NCBI GenBank assembly: GCA_016788905.1 | Contig: JAEURZ010000001.1 | Coordinates: 1 to 64,000, forward strand | Reading direction: 5' to 3' | DNA length: 64,000 bases | DNA from: Elusimicrobiota bacterium | Lineage (GTDB): Bacteria; Elusimicrobiota; Elusimicrobia; FEN-1173 | Shown here: piece by piece, positions 8,624 to 18,245 of the stretch | Layout: each line of letters begins with the position of its first letter | Numbering within the stretch: the first letter of the stretch is position 1 | Program-made: the position numbers and the translations under genes | The notes under the pieces: model-generated | What the model was told of the DNA's origin: nothing | The model's input: only the letters and a program-made list of their open reading frames with translations | Databases searched by the model: none

Positions 8624-10038
8624 AGCCCTCTCCTTCCATCAGTCACCGGGATGGGGTATTTCGTGGTGAAACAAGCCGTGCAAAAATCTTTCGGCTCTTT
8701 TCCCGCTGCCCGGAGCATTCCTTCCAGACTTAAATATTGAAGAGTGTCCGTCTTTAAATAGCGACGAATTCCCTCCACGGAAAGACGTGTGCCCACCAAT
8801 TCCCGGGCCTCTGGCGTGTCAATCCCGTAAAAACAAGGCCCCATAATCGGTGGAGAACTGATCCGCATATGGATTTCCTTCGCGCCGGCACGTTTCAACA
8901 TGCGGATGAGCTTGCGGCTCGTGGTCCCTCTCACGATGGAATCGTCCACCAACACAACCCGCTTTCCTTTCAGCGCCTCCGACACAGCCGCGTATTTCAT
9001 GCGGGCGCCAAAATCACGAATAGATTGTTTGGGTTCAATGAAGGTGCGTCCCTTGTAATGACTGCGAATCAGCCCCATCTCGAGACGCAACCCCGATTCT
9101 TCCGCGTAACCCATGGCCGCCACTGAGGCGGAGTCCGGTACCGCCACCACAATGTCGGCGTCGGCCGGGGCCTCCCGCGCCAATTGACGCCCCAGCTCAC
9201 GTCGGACCTCGTACACACTTTTTCCAAAGATATGGCTATCCGGTCGAGCAAAGTAGACGTATTCAAACACACAATGGGCTTGGGCCGGGCTGGGCATTTG
9301 GGCGGCGGTACGCACCCCCCGATGGTCGATGGCGACGATTTCCCCCGGTTTCACTTCCCGGATGAGTTTCGCGTTCACGATATCAAAGGCACAGGTTTCG
9401 GACGCAAGGACATGGGACCCGTTCAGTCGACCGACATGCAACGGGCGAACACCCCAGGGATCCCGAACAGCGTAAAGCGTCTTGGGCGTCAGAAGGACAA
9501 TGGAATAAGCTCCCGTCACCTGACCAAAGGCCTCCATCATAGCCTGCACCAGGTCCCGGGCCGGCGATTTGGCGATCAGATGGAGAACGACTTCCGTATC
9601 CGAAGACGTTTGAAAAATGGACCCTTCCGCTTCCAGCTTTTTACGAAGGGCGCGAGCGTTGGTGAGGTTGCCATTATGTCCGATGGCCAGAGGTCCCCGG
9701 GAGGTCCTCACCACAATGGGCTGAACGTTCAGGAGCGATGAGGCCCCCGCCGTGGCGTATCGAACATGACCGATGGCGTTACGCCCCTTCAATTTGTCCA
9801 GGGCGCTTTGTGGAAACACATCCGCCACCAGACCCATGGAGACATGGGGAAACAACCTTTTCCCATCCGAACTCACAATACCCGCCGATTCCTGCCCCCG
9901 ATGCTGAAGTTGCTGAAGCCCCAGATACGTCAACCGCGCGGCTTCCTTATTGTTGAAAATCCCAAAGACACCACAAGCTTCGTGCAAAGCCTCGGGAAGT
10001 CTTTCATTCGTGTCACTGATCCTATTCCTGTTGTTCAT
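8620..10038 (-). CDS. purF: Amidophosphoribosyltransferase, Fe-S/propeptide type
   Basis: 472 aa. It catalyses the committed step of purine synthesis, PRPP plus glutamine to phosphoribosylamine. The N-terminal nucleophile is Cys22 (HEACGVFGIF), so about 21 residues must be removed as a propeptide. The PRPP-binding loop is VVLVDDSIVRGTTSRKL. Cysteines in AHCVFEYVYFARPDS, GPCFYGIDTPE and DFCTACFTTKYP match the [4Fe-4S] ligand pattern of the Bacillus-type enzyme, implying oxygen sensitivity. No good ribosome binding site precedes the ATG. A two-gene cassette separates it from purQ. Confidence 0.97.
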   Translation of the reverse strand: MNNRNRISDTNERLPEALHEACGVFGIFNNKEAARLTYLGLQQLQHRGQESAGIVSSDGKRLFPHVSMGLVADVFPQSALDKLKGRNAIGHVRYATAGASSLLNVQPIVVRTSRGPLAIGHNGNLTNARALRKKLEAEGSIFQTSSDTEVVLHLIAKSPARDLVQAMMEAFGQVTGAYSIVLLTPKTLYAVRDPWGVRPLHVGRLNGSHVLASETCAFDIVNAKLIREVKPGEIVAIDHRGVRTAAQMPSPAQAHCVFEYVYFARPDSHIFGKSVYEVRRELGRQLAREAPADADIVVAVPDSASVAAMGYAEESGLRLEMGLIRSHYKGRTFIEPKQSIRDFGARMKYAAVSEALKGKRVVLVDDSIVRGTTSRKLIRMLKRAGAKEIHMRISSPPIMGPCFYGIDTPEARELVGTRLSVEGIRRYLKTDTLQYLSLEGMLRAAGKEPKDFCTACFTTKYPIPVTDGRRGL

Positions 10039-10052
10039 CGGGGGAACTCACT

Positions 10053-10325
10053 TTAATCAATCAAAACAGAATGATCGGGAGAAAAGAACCGGGCTTCAAT
10101 TTTTTTCCACCGAGACGCCTCAAAATCTTTGCCGTAAAACGCCTTGAAAACGAGATATCGAATTTCATCCTGACTCCCGTGCGGATTTCTTGCCCGGAAC
10201 CCACTTTCCATTAGTTCCCGAGCCGTATCATACATGGAGGACCCCATGCGCGCTCGCTCAGACGGAGTCAAGCGTTGGACCATTTCTCTCTGGAGATTTT
10301 CAATTTCGGGGTCCGTGTCTTTCAT
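10053..10325 (-). CDS. Small protein, probable antitoxin partner (Rv0078B-like)
   Basis: 90 aa, charged and predicted helical (LTPSERARMGSSMYDTARELM, ending FSPDHSVLID). The TPSERARM...ARELMESGFRARNP pattern resembles the small Rv0078B-type partners encoded next to nucleotidyltransferases. Its ATG overlaps the stop of the upstream nucleotidyltransferase by 4 bases, so the two are translated as a unit. The family assignment is from memory of sequence pattern and not certain; it could be a plain accessory subunit. Confidence 0.6.
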   Translation of the reverse strand: MKDTDPEIENLQREMVQRLTPSERARMGSSMYDTARELMESGFRARNPHGSQDEIRYLVFKAFYGKDFEASRWKKIEARFFSPDHSVLID

Positions 10326-10867
10326 GCGGTGGCTTTCTTAAAGATGTCACTGAGACTTAAGGTTACAATCCATTGCTCAAGGTATGTTTGATCCAAATGG
10401 GGAACACCCAATAACAAATTTCGGATATCCCGCAATTGCAATTCCGATAAACTGTCTTTGGCCCAAATTAATTTAGAGAGAATCAAATCTTCTGGGGAAA
10501 CGATCCATAGTTTTTCACTCCCTATGTCGATGGACCGCCGACGAGAGAATTCCGTTTTCCGATAATCAGCGTCTTTACGGATAATAAAATCGATCTTCAG
10601 CATGGAGCGGTTGTGAATCAGGTTAAACAAACTTTTTTGACGTACCGCCGCATGAATCATTTCGCCATCGCAATAAAACTCCCGCTCAAATTCCTGGGCA
10701 AAGGGCAGAACGTGAGAAGCATCCAATTCGATGACAAGGTCAATGTCCCGTGTCATTCGAGGCACCGTATAAATATTGGCCGCAAAAGACCCCGTCAACA
10801 TGTAGGGAATTCCAAGATCCTCCAACCGCCGGGCCACATCTTTTAATACCTCAAGTTCCTCAGACAT
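10322..10867 (-). CDS. Nucleotidyltransferase-fold protein, probable toxin of a MenT/AbiEii-like pair
   Basis: 181 aa. The polymerase-beta-fold signature is plain: LTGSFAAN for the G-S motif, then TRDIDLVIEL with the two metal-binding aspartates, and a third acidic position in KIDFII. The C-terminal VSPEDLILSKLIWAKDSLSE is typical of DUF6036/AbiEii-type nucleotidyltransferases. In characterised relatives such as MenT toxins, the enzyme adds nucleotides to tRNA. Its ATG overlaps the purQ stop by one base, so the cassette is co-transcribed with purine genes. That placement is unusual. Fold confident; toxin role inferred. Confidence 0.8.
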   Translation of the reverse strand: MSEELEVLKDVARRLEDLGIPYMLTGSFAANIYTVPRMTRDIDLVIELDASHVLPFAQEFEREFYCDGEMIHAAVRQKSLFNLIHNRSMLKIDFIIRKDADYRKTEFSRRRSIDIGSEKLWIVSPEDLILSKLIWAKDSLSELQLRDIRNLLLGVPHLDQTYLEQWIVTLSLSDIFKKATA

Positions 10868-11655
10868 TAATTAACTTGCCGTGCAAAACGGACCGCGTTT
10901 TTGAAGAGCTGAAGCCCCACACCTTCTTTGGGAGGCTTCAAACGGGGCCATTGGGCGTTTTGAAAAGGGAAAGCATTCCGTTCGGGGTGAGGCATGAGAC
11001 CCAAAATATTTCCAGCCCGATTGGTGAGGCCCGCCACATCCCCCAGGGATCCGTTGGGGTTTTCAGGGTAAGCGGGTTTCCGACCTTGGGCATTCACGTA
11101 GCGAAAAATGACCTGCCCTTTTTTTTCCAATTCTTTAAAGACCGCGGAATCCCGAGGAACAAATTTCCCTTCGCCGTGAGCCACCGGAAGGGGAAACACC
11201 TCCGGCAACCCTTTCGCCCAGAAACTTTTTTTAGCGGATGTTTTCAAATTCACCCACCGGCACTCGAAACGGCCCGAATCGTTATCCGTAAGCGTGACCG
11301 AAGGACGGCCATCCCACACCCCCTCGGTTCCTGGAAGAAGTCCCGCCTTCACCAACACCTGAAACCCATTGCAGATGCCTAGGATGGGACGGCCCAGATG
11401 AAGAAACCCATCCAGCTGTTCCCGCAACCGAAACGCCAGCCGATTGGCCAAGACTTTTCCCGAAGCGATATCGTCACCGAACGAAAAACCTCCGGGGAAA
11501 ACTAAAATTCCGTAATCGCGAAGATGGGCCTCCCCCCGCAAAAGACTGTTCACGTGAACGCGTTCCGGAACGGCCCCGGCCGCTTCCAACGCCCAGGCGG
11601 TTTCCACGTCACAGTTCGCCCCCGGCGCGCGAAGGATGAGCGCTTTTACAGTCAT
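10867..11655 (-). CDS. purQ: Phosphoribosylformylglycinamidine synthase, glutaminase subunit
   Basis: 262 aa class-I glutamine amidotransferase that supplies ammonia to PurL. The nucleophile elbow is ILGICNGFQVL; VFPGGFSFGDD is the PurQ-specific stretch; the catalytic His lies in PVAHGEGKFV and a second conserved site in LMPHPERN. I place the start at the ATG at 11655 because GGGGAGGG lies 6-13 bases upstream; an in-frame TTG at 11676 would overlap purL. It starts 2 bases after the purL stop, as expected for a PurSQL complex made together. Confidence 0.96.
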   Translation of the reverse strand: MTVKALILRAPGANCDVETAWALEAAGAVPERVHVNSLLRGEAHLRDYGILVFPGGFSFGDDIASGKVLANRLAFRLREQLDGFLHLGRPILGICNGFQVLVKAGLLPGTEGVWDGRPSVTLTDNDSGRFECRWVNLKTSAKKSFWAKGLPEVFPLPVAHGEGKFVPRDSAVFKELEKKGQVIFRYVNAQGRKPAYPENPNGSLGDVAGLTNRAGNILGLMPHPERNAFPFQNAQWPRLKPPKEGVGLQLFKNAVRFARQVN

Positions 11656-11657
11656 GG

Positions 11658-14072
11658 TTATCGCCCTCCCCGCCAAGCCGATTCCAGATCTTGCACCATC
11701 CAGTTCGCGGTTTTTCCATCCATCCCCACCAGTTGAAGTTTATTTTTCTCTTGGACCTGCCCGATAAGAGAAACCGAACATCCGGCCATCTCGGCCAGGA
11801 AAGATTTACGATTTTTCTCAGACACTTCCACCACAAACCGTCCATTGGACTCCGAGAAAAGGACTTTGTCGGTCCGCCCTTCCGCTTCCAGAGATTTGTC
11901 CATGGGAACCAGGCGGGCGTCCACCCGGGCGCCGAGACCGCCCCCAAAAGCCATTTCAGCCAGCGCCACACCCAGTCCCCCCTCCGAACAATCATGGCAA
12001 GCCGCCACTCGCCCGGACTGAATGGAGCGTGCCAATTTTTCATACAAAGGCCAGGTCTCCTGGGGATCCAGTCGCGGGACAGACCCCCCGGAACTCTCCA
12101 GGTGGATCCCGTAACGGGAGCCGCCCAATTCGTCCCGGGTCACTCCCACCGCAAAAACCAAGTTCCCGGATTTTTTGAAATCCATGGTCACGAGTGTTGA
12201 CACGTCATCCACCAAACTGAGCGCGGAAATCAGTAGCGTCGTTGGAATCGAACGACGGGTCCCGCCCACAACGAACTCGTTAAAGAGGCTATCTTTCCCT
12301 GAAATAAATGGGGTTCCATAGGCCAGAGCAATATCGTGACAAGCCTGGGCGGTTCGTACCAATTCGCCCAATAGTTCGGGCCGCCAGGGATTCCCACCGC
12401 AGAAATTGTCCAAGATCGCGATGCGGTCTGTTCGCGCCCCAACCGCCACCAGATTCCTTACCGCCTCGTCAAGGACGGACGCTGACATCCAGTAAGGGTC
12501 CCACCGGCTGAAATGGGGGTTAACCCCGCAGGAGAGAGCGGCCCCGCGGCGGTCCTGAGGATGGAGTTGAAGAACAGCGGCATCGGAAGGCCCCACGCCC
12601 CGAGGCCCCACAAACGGTTTCCCCACCGTCCGCCCCTGAACTTCGTGATCGTATTGCCGTACCACCCATTCTTTGGACGCCACCGTGGGCTGAGCCAGGA
12701 GAGCCAACAAACTGGATTCCAATGACGCTTTTTTCTTTTTGGAAGGAGGCGGGAATTTCTTAACGAGGGGAGACACCCAACGGGACTCCATGGACCGTTT
12801 CGGAACGCCGTCGTGGAGAAACGCCATGGCCATGTCGACCAAAACGTCCTCGCCATGTTTCACGATCAACCGCCCATCACTTGAAAAAGTTCCAATGGCC
12901 GAACAGTCCACGTCTTCATCAGAAAAGAGTTTTTTTAATTTTTCCACATTTTCCGGGGGAACCGCCAAAACCATCCGTTCCTGGGATTCCGAAAGCCATA
13001 TTTCCCAAGGGGCGATTCCGTCGTATTTGAGCGGAACACGTTCCAGGTTTACTTCCGCCCCGGTCTTTTCGCCCATCTCGCCGACAGCAGACGAAAGACC
13101 GCCCGCCCCGCAATCCGTTATCCCTCGATAGAGGCCCCGGTCTCGAGCTTCCAAAAGGACATCCATCATCTTTTTCTGGACGATGGGGTTTCCAATCTGA
13201 ACCACGCTGGAGGGAATGCCCGTGGTCAATGTGTCGGAGGAAAACGTTGCCCCATGAATTCCGTCACGCCCCACGCGGCCCCCAGTCATTACAATTTTGT
13301 CGCCGGGTTGAACGTCTTTGGGGATCGTGGACTGGGGCATCAGGCCCAGGGTCCCGCAGAAGACCAAGGGGTTCTCCTTAAAATCTTCGTCAAACACCAC
13401 CGCTCCGTTCACGGTGGGGATCCCCATCCGGTTTCCGTAATCCCGAACACCCGACACCACCCCGTGAACAATCCGCCGGGTGGACAAACCAGACCCTGTT
13501 TTTTTCTCCGCCCCTTCATCCAGTGGACCAAAACAAAAAACATCGGAATTGGCGATCGGCTTAGCGCCGAGTCCAGCACCCAACACGTCCCGGATCACAC
13601 CCCCCAACCCCGTCCCCGCCCCGCCGTAAGGTTCTAAAGCCGACGGATGGTTATGGGTTTCCACCTTGAACGCCAGCGCCTGGGGTTTCCCCCCTTCGCT
13701 CATGTTGGCGTCCACAATCCCGGCGTTATCTTTAAAAACCGACAAACACCAAGGCTTCTTCAACTCCTCGGTCACTTTGACAATGGTTTCTTTCAAAAGA
13801 TCTTTGTACTGCCGTTCCCGCGTCTCCCCGTTTTCCTCCGTTTCCACATGATGAATCGCGGCGCGGAAGGTTTTGTGTTTGCAGTGTTCGGACCAGGTTT
13901 GGGCGAGGGTTTCCAGTTCAGGATCCGAAGGGCTTCGCCCGAGGGTGCGAAAATAGGTTTGAATCGCGGCCATTTCCTCCGCGTTCAACGACAGCCCCCG
14001 ATCTTTGCTCAGACCCACCAGCTCCTGCGAATCCAACGAAAGGAAATCGACCGACGCGGCGATGGCGGTCAT
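11658..14072 (-). CDS. purL: Phosphoribosylformylglycinamidine synthase, large subunit (short form)
   Basis: 804 aa, the short PurL type that needs separate PurQ and PurS partners. It converts FGAR to FGAM with ATP. Visible landmarks are QTWSEHCKHKTF near residue 65, ETHNHPSALEPYGGAGTG, GAGGLSSAVGEMGEK and the second-half repeat with CHDCSEGGLGVALAEMAFGG. Its ATG overlaps the purS stop in an ATGA. It is slightly longer than the common ~740 aa form, mostly at the N-terminus and in a lysine-rich linker near residue 440. Confidence 0.97.
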   Translation of the reverse strand: MTAIAASVDFLSLDSQELVGLSKDRGLSLNAEEMAAIQTYFRTLGRSPSDPELETLAQTWSEHCKHKTFRAAIHHVETEENGETRERQYKDLLKETIVKVTEELKKPWCLSVFKDNAGIVDANMSEGGKPQALAFKVETHNHPSALEPYGGAGTGLGGVIRDVLGAGLGAKPIANSDVFCFGPLDEGAEKKTGSGLSTRRIVHGVVSGVRDYGNRMGIPTVNGAVVFDEDFKENPLVFCGTLGLMPQSTIPKDVQPGDKIVMTGGRVGRDGIHGATFSSDTLTTGIPSSVVQIGNPIVQKKMMDVLLEARDRGLYRGITDCGAGGLSSAVGEMGEKTGAEVNLERVPLKYDGIAPWEIWLSESQERMVLAVPPENVEKLKKLFSDEDVDCSAIGTFSSDGRLIVKHGEDVLVDMAMAFLHDGVPKRSMESRWVSPLVKKFPPPSKKKKASLESSLLALLAQPTVASKEWVVRQYDHEVQGRTVGKPFVGPRGVGPSDAAVLQLHPQDRRGAALSCGVNPHFSRWDPYWMSASVLDEAVRNLVAVGARTDRIAILDNFCGGNPWRPELLGELVRTAQACHDIALAYGTPFISGKDSLFNEFVVGGTRRSIPTTLLISALSLVDDVSTLVTMDFKKSGNLVFAVGVTRDELGGSRYGIHLESSGGSVPRLDPQETWPLYEKLARSIQSGRVAACHDCSEGGLGVALAEMAFGGGLGARVDARLVPMDKSLEAEGRTDKVLFSESNGRFVVEVSEKNRKSFLAEMAGCSVSLIGQVQEKNKLQLVGMDGKTANWMVQDLESAWRGGR

Positions 14073-14530
14073 AAAACCTCCACGCTCTGAACCAATGGGT
14101 TCATGAGATGTTCTTCACAAAATCGTTTTACACGGGGGGACGTGACCTCACCCAAGAAATCGAACACCTGTCCGGATCGAACACGTTCCAAGCCTTCCAC
14201 CCCCAAATCCTTGGCCCCAAGACGGACGGTATCCGCCACAGGATCCGAAACCCCTTTTTTTAACCAAATCTCCGCCAACCGGCCGCCCTTCGGCCGCGCC
14301 ACGTGATCCGCCGGAAACAACGCGGCGTCCTGGGTCACGGGGTCCGAGAGCAAACGGTCCGCCAAGCGACGAGCGTCCGATTCCCCGATGCTCCCCAACA
14401 GTTCGTAGGCTTGGCCCACACGAACGTTTTTAAGGCCTTTCAAACCCGCCAACCGCCCTTCTTTTTTAACACCTTCCCCGTGGTGATCCACGAAGGAGGG
14501 TTTCAGATGGACCAAAATGCGCCAGTTCAT
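14069..14530 (-). CDS. purS: PurS, internally duplicated (two PurS domains in one chain)
   Basis: 153 aa, about twice the usual ~80. Residues 1-75 form one PurS unit (NWRILVHLKPS..., KGLKNVRVGQAYELLG, DRLLSDPVTQDA) and residues 80-153 a second (RLAEIWLKKGVSDPVAD, LGVEGLERVRSGQVFDFLGE, EEHLMNPLVQSVEVL). PurS is the small structural subunit that links PurQ and PurL; family members usually act as dimers, so this chain may be a tethered dimer. It starts 30 bases after purC and overlaps purL. Confidence 0.9.
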   Translation of the reverse strand: MNWRILVHLKPSFVDHHGEGVKKEGRLAGLKGLKNVRVGQAYELLGSIGESDARRLADRLLSDPVTQDAALFPADHVARPKGGRLAEIWLKKGVSDPVADTVRLGAKDLGVEGLERVRSGQVFDFLGEVTSPRVKRFCEEHLMNPLVQSVEVL

Positions 14531-14560
14531 TTCTTCCTCCGAGGGGTTAGTCCCGACCGT

Positions 14561-15457
14561 TCACTCAAAGCGATTCCCTGTAAGACGTTCATAAGCTGTC
14601 ACATATTTTTCCCGTGTCCGCTGAACAACGTCCTCGGGAAGGGAAGGGACCGGCGGTTTTTTGTCCCATTTGATTTCAGTCAAATAGTCCCGCACAAACT
14701 GCTTGTCGAAGGAATCTTGGGATCGGCCCGGCTGATAGGTGGCCTTGTCCCAAAAGCGGGACGAGTCCGGGGTGAGGGCCTCATCGATCCAAATCATTTC
14801 CCCTTCCCATTCGCCGAATTCAAATTTGGTGTCCGCCAGAAGAAACCCCCGGGATTCCGCGTAAAGAGAAGCCGCCTGAAAGAGTCGAAGGGTGAGATCT
14901 CGAAGACGTTCGGCCCGGGGGCGCCCCACGAGGTCCGCCATCCGTTCAAAAGAAATGTTTTCATCGTGCTCACCGTCCGGGGCCTTCGTCGCCGGAGTGA
15001 AAATGGGTTCCGGAAGTTGAGAGGATTCAACCAGACCAGCGGGAAGCCTCACCCCGCACACCGATTGGTTTTCCTGGTATTCTTTCCATCCCGACCCCGC
15101 CAAATATCCCCGGGCCACACATTCCACGTCCACCCGTTGGGCTTTCTTCACCACCACCGCGCGTCCGTCCAGATCGCGACAGGCCCCGCGGATGGCCTCG
15201 GGAAAATCCGCTACCCGCGTGAACAGCACATGGTGGGAACAAATGGTTTTTAATTTCTCAAACCAGAAATTGGAGGTTTGGCACAAAATTTTTCCTTTAT
15301 CCGGCACGGGTGACGGCAAAACGAAATCGTAAGCCGAAATCCGGTCCGTGGCCACGATCAAGAGGTTTTCTCCTAGATCATAGACGTCCCGAACCTTCCC
15401 CTTGGCCCAAACCTTAAAGGGCAATGCCGTTTCAGAAAGAGCCACGCTTATTCCCAT
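14561..15457 (-). CDS. purC: Phosphoribosylaminoimidazole-succinocarboxamide synthase
   Basis: 298 aa, the longer PurC type. It condenses CAIR with aspartate to SAICAR. Signature segments are [20 protein letters not shown] followed by [10 protein letters not shown], then [17 protein letters not shown] and the C-terminal [14 protein letters not shown]. The start overlaps the 3' end of guaA by 10 bases. Confidence 0.96.
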   Translation of the reverse strand: MGISVALSETALPFKVWAKGKVRDVYDLGENLLIVATDRISAYDFVLPSPVPDKGKILCQTSNFWFEKLKTICSHHVLFTRVADFPEAIRGACRDLDGRAVVVKKAQRVDVECVARGYLAGSGWKEYQENQSVCGVRLPAGLVESSQLPEPIFTPATKAPDGEHDENISFERMADLVGRPRAERLRDLTLRLFQAASLYAESRGFLLADTKFEFGEWEGEMIWIDEALTPDSSRFWDKATYQPGRSQDSFDKQFVRDYLTEIKWDKKPPVPSLPEDVVQRTREKYVTAYERLTGNRFE

Positions 15458-16974
15458 TCGATGGTCGCGGGGGGTTTGGAAGAAATATCATAAACGACCC
15501 GGTTAATGCCCCTGACCTCGTTAATAATTCGGGTTGAGATTTTGGCCAACACGTCGGCGGGCAGACGCGACCAATCCGCCGTCATGGCATCGACGGAATT
15601 GACCGCGCGAACCGCCACAGCATTCTCGTAGGTGCGCTCGTCTCCCATCACCCCCACACTGTTGACGGGAAGGAAAACAGTGAACGCCTGCCACAGTTTA
15701 TCGTATAGACCCGCCGCGCGAATTTCTTCTTCCACAATCAAATCGGATTCTCGCGCCATGCGGAGTTTCTCTTCCGTAATGTCTCCCAACACCCGTACGG
15801 CCAGACCGGGGCCCGGGAAAGGCTGACGAAAAATAATCTCATCGGGCAACCCCAACTCCTTTCCCAAGACACGAACCTCATCTTTAAACAGGAACCGAAG
15901 GGGTTCCACCAAGGTCATGTGCATTTTGGCCGGGAGCCCCCCTACGTTGTGGTGGGTTTTGATCACAGCGGAAGGGCCCTTAACGGAAACGCTCTCGATC
16001 ACGTCAGGGTAAAGAGTCCCCTGGGCCAAAAACTTGACCCCTTTGAATTTCTTAGCGTATTCTTGAAACACTTCGATAAATTCATGGCCAATAATTTTTC
16101 GCTTGCGTTCCGGTTCGGTCACGCCTTTCAGCTTCTTTAAAAACCGTTTTCGTGCATCCACGATGTGGGTCACATACCCTTGATCTTTACCAAAAACGGC
16201 GCGGACCCTTTCTTCCTCTCCCGCGCGAAGGAGCCCGTTGTTGACGAAAACACAGATCAATTGTTTGCCCAAAGCTTTGTGAAGGAGCGCCGCGGCCACG
16301 GAAGAATCCACCCCTCCGGAGAGGCCCAAGATCACTTTTTCTTTTCCCACTTGCTTCCGCACCAGTTTCGTTTGCTCTTCGGCGAAAGAGGCCATGCTCC
16401 AATCCGCTTTTAAGCCGCAGACGCGGAAAAGAAAGTTCGCAAGAAGGTCTTTCCCCCGCGGGGTGTGGTGAACTTCGGGATGGAACTGAACCGCGTAGAA
16501 ATTTTTCGCCCGATGGTGGATGGCGGCGTAGGGCGCGTTGGTTGTTTTCGCCACAATCGAAAACCCGCTGGGCAGTTTCTCCGCATGGTCCCCATGACTC
16601 ATCCACACCGGGAGCGTTTTTCCCAATGACCGAAACAGGGGGTTATCAGCGACCACCCGGATATCGGCGGGGCCATACTCCCGCCGAGGAGCTCGGGTCA
16701 CCTGGCCGCCAAAATGGGTCACCAACACTTGAAGACCGTAGCAGATTCCCAGGAGCGGCACTCCCAAATCGAAAAGAGCGGGGTCAGGTTTCGGTGCGTT
16801 CTTGGAATACACGCTTGAAGGCCCACCCGAAAGAATGATCCCCGCGGGGTTCAATGCCCGAATTTTCTGCGCCGGGAAATTGAACGGATGGATTTCGCAA
16901 AAGACATGGGCTTCCCGCACCCGACGAGCAATCAACTGTGTATACTGCGATCCAAAATCAAGGATGAGAATCAC
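15448..16974 (-). CDS. guaA: GMP synthase (glutamine-hydrolysing)
   Basis: 508 aa from a GTG at 16974, chosen because AAGGAG sits 7 bases upstream and because the family begins with [20 protein letters not shown]. Upstream in-frame codons only extend into the methyltransferase gene. Amidotransferase domain: [11 protein letters not shown] and [16 protein letters not shown] pyrophosphatase domain: [16 protein letters not shown]-terminal dimerisation domain: [13 protein letters not shown] and the ending [10 protein letters not shown]. It converts XMP to GMP. Its first 17 bases, and its ribosome binding site, lie inside the methyltransferase reading frame, so the two are probably coupled. Confidence 0.97.
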   Translation of the reverse strand: MILILDFGSQYTQLIARRVREAHVFCEIHPFNFPAQKIRALNPAGIILSGGPSSVYSKNAPKPDPALFDLGVPLLGICYGLQVLVTHFGGQVTRAPRREYGPADIRVVADNPLFRSLGKTLPVWMSHGDHAEKLPSGFSIVAKTTNAPYAAIHHRAKNFYAVQFHPEVHHTPRGKDLLANFLFRVCGLKADWSMASFAEEQTKLVRKQVGKEKVILGLSGGVDSSVAAALLHKALGKQLICVFVNNGLLRAGEEERVRAVFGKDQGYVTHIVDARKRFLKKLKGVTEPERKRKIIGHEFIEVFQEYAKKFKGVKFLAQGTLYPDVIESVSVKGPSAVIKTHHNVGGLPAKMHMTLVEPLRFLFKDEVRVLGKELGLPDEIIFRQPFPGPGLAVRVLGDITEEKLRMARESDLIVEEEIRAAGLYDKLWQAFTVFLPVNSVGVMGDERTYENAVAVRAVNSVDAMTADWSRLPADVLAKISTRIINEVRGINRVVYDISSKPPATIEWE

Positions 16975-18238
16975 GGGAAGACTCCTTCTTTTTATGAAAC
17001 AGGACAATACGATTGGTGTTGGTTCCTTTACCGTTGTTACGGACACCCCAAATGTTTGATGTTTTCGTGAACGTTTGCTCGTTGATCAAGAGACCCGCGA
17101 ACTGAAACCCCGCCGCCAGCCCAAGAGGGACCACCGCATCTTCCAGTTTGAGCCGGCCCCCCAAAACTTCGCCCACTTCAAAAGCCACCCACCCGCCCCC
17201 ACGCACCACGCGGTGCAGTTCTTGAAAAACGTCTCCCATGACCTGGGCCCATTCGTCCAACCGCCGCGGCACGGTGAGCCGTTTCGCCATCTCGTCGATG
17301 GAGATCCCGTTAAACCAAAACCGCAACCAATTGTCCTGGGCGTATTGGACCACATCCAAAAAAGGCGGAGAGGTCACCACCAACTGAACCGATTCCGCCG
17401 CCAATCCCGGGGTCCGGCGCGCGTCTTCACTAAAAAATTGTCCCGTGGTTCCCGCGGAATGGAGACGCGTGATGTCACCCGAAGAAAGGTCACCCATCAA
17501 AGACCGTGATTTTTTGAGAATGATTTTAACAACATCCCGGGGTTCCGGTTTTTGGTTCAGTCGAGCGTTAATCTTGATTTGACTTTGGGGTGAAGCCGCC
17601 TGGTTGGGCGGAAGAGAATAGACGGAAAAGAACCCTTTCGAATGTCCCGTGAGTCGGTTCGTGGCCACCATGCGAATCCAGTGATCCAAATCGTCCGCTT
17701 GCCCTGCGCCTTCCCGTTCTTCCAGATAACACTTCAGCCCCACAAGCTGAGACTCCGTTTGGGGGTGGTAAAACATCGAGAGGTCCCGGTCGGCCGAACG
17801 CTCTGTGGCCAAATCGATAGACCGTAACCGTTCCTCCACCGCCTCAATCTCCGGTACAAAAAAACGCGGTCGTGCCAAAACAACCCCAAGAGGGTTCACA
17901 TCATTTAGAATGACCCGGCGCCCCAAAAGCGCCGCTTCTATCCCCGTGGTTCCCCGACCGGAAAAGGGGTCGTAAATCCCGTCGCCCGGAGCGCTCAATC
18001 GCTCGATAAAAAAACGAGGCAACTGCGGTTTAAAACACGCCCGATAGGAAACTTCGTGCAACGAACAGGCCTGCCGTTGTTTCACCGTCCAAAAAGAGGC
18101 GGTCCCTCGCTTTCCCCGGACACCAGCGATGTCCACATCCTCCCACATAACGGTGGAAAAATTCTCCCCTAAAAACTCGTTCAAGGGAACGGGAACGCCG
18201 AAAGCGCCCGGAGACGCTTCAACCAAAGGGATGGACAT
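16958..18238 (-). CDS. Site-specific DNA methyltransferase (amino-methylating), no restriction partner nearby
   Basis: 426 aa from the ATG at 18238, which follows the previous gene by 7 bases. AdoMet-binding motif [15 protein letters not shown] is near residue 92 and catalytic motif [11 protein letters not shown] near residue 289. TSPPF is typical of N4-cytosine or related DNA amino-methyltransferases. The roughly 200-residue insert between the motifs ([17 protein letters not shown]) is long and may hold the target recognition part. No endonuclease is adjacent, so it is an orphan methyltransferase. Its location inside a gua/pur operon is odd and implies co-transcription with guaA. Target sequence unknown. 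Confidence 0.85.
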   Translation of the reverse strand: MSIPLVEASPGAFGVPVPLNEFLGENFSTVMWEDVDIAGVRGKRGTASFWTVKQRQACSLHEVSYRACFKPQLPRFFIERLSAPGDGIYDPFSGRGTTGIEAALLGRRVILNDVNPLGVVLARPRFFVPEIEAVEERLRSIDLATERSADRDLSMFYHPQTESQLVGLKCYLEEREGAGQADDLDHWIRMVATNRLTGHSKGFFSVYSLPPNQAASPQSQIKINARLNQKPEPRDVVKIILKKSRSLMGDLSSGDITRLHSAGTTGQFFSEDARRTPGLAAESVQLVVTSPPFLDVVQYAQDNWLRFWFNGISIDEMAKRLTVPRRLDEWAQVMGDVFQELHRVVRGGGWVAFEVGEVLGGRLKLEDAVVPLGLAAGFQFAGLLINEQTFTKTSNIWGVRNNGKGTNTNRIVLFHKKKESSRDSHP

Positions 18239-18245
18239 CGTCGAG

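Noticed and set aside
10750-11382. 210-codon plus-strand frame antisense to purQ
   Set aside because: It lies opposite purQ, whose catalytic motifs are complete, and has no coding features of its own.
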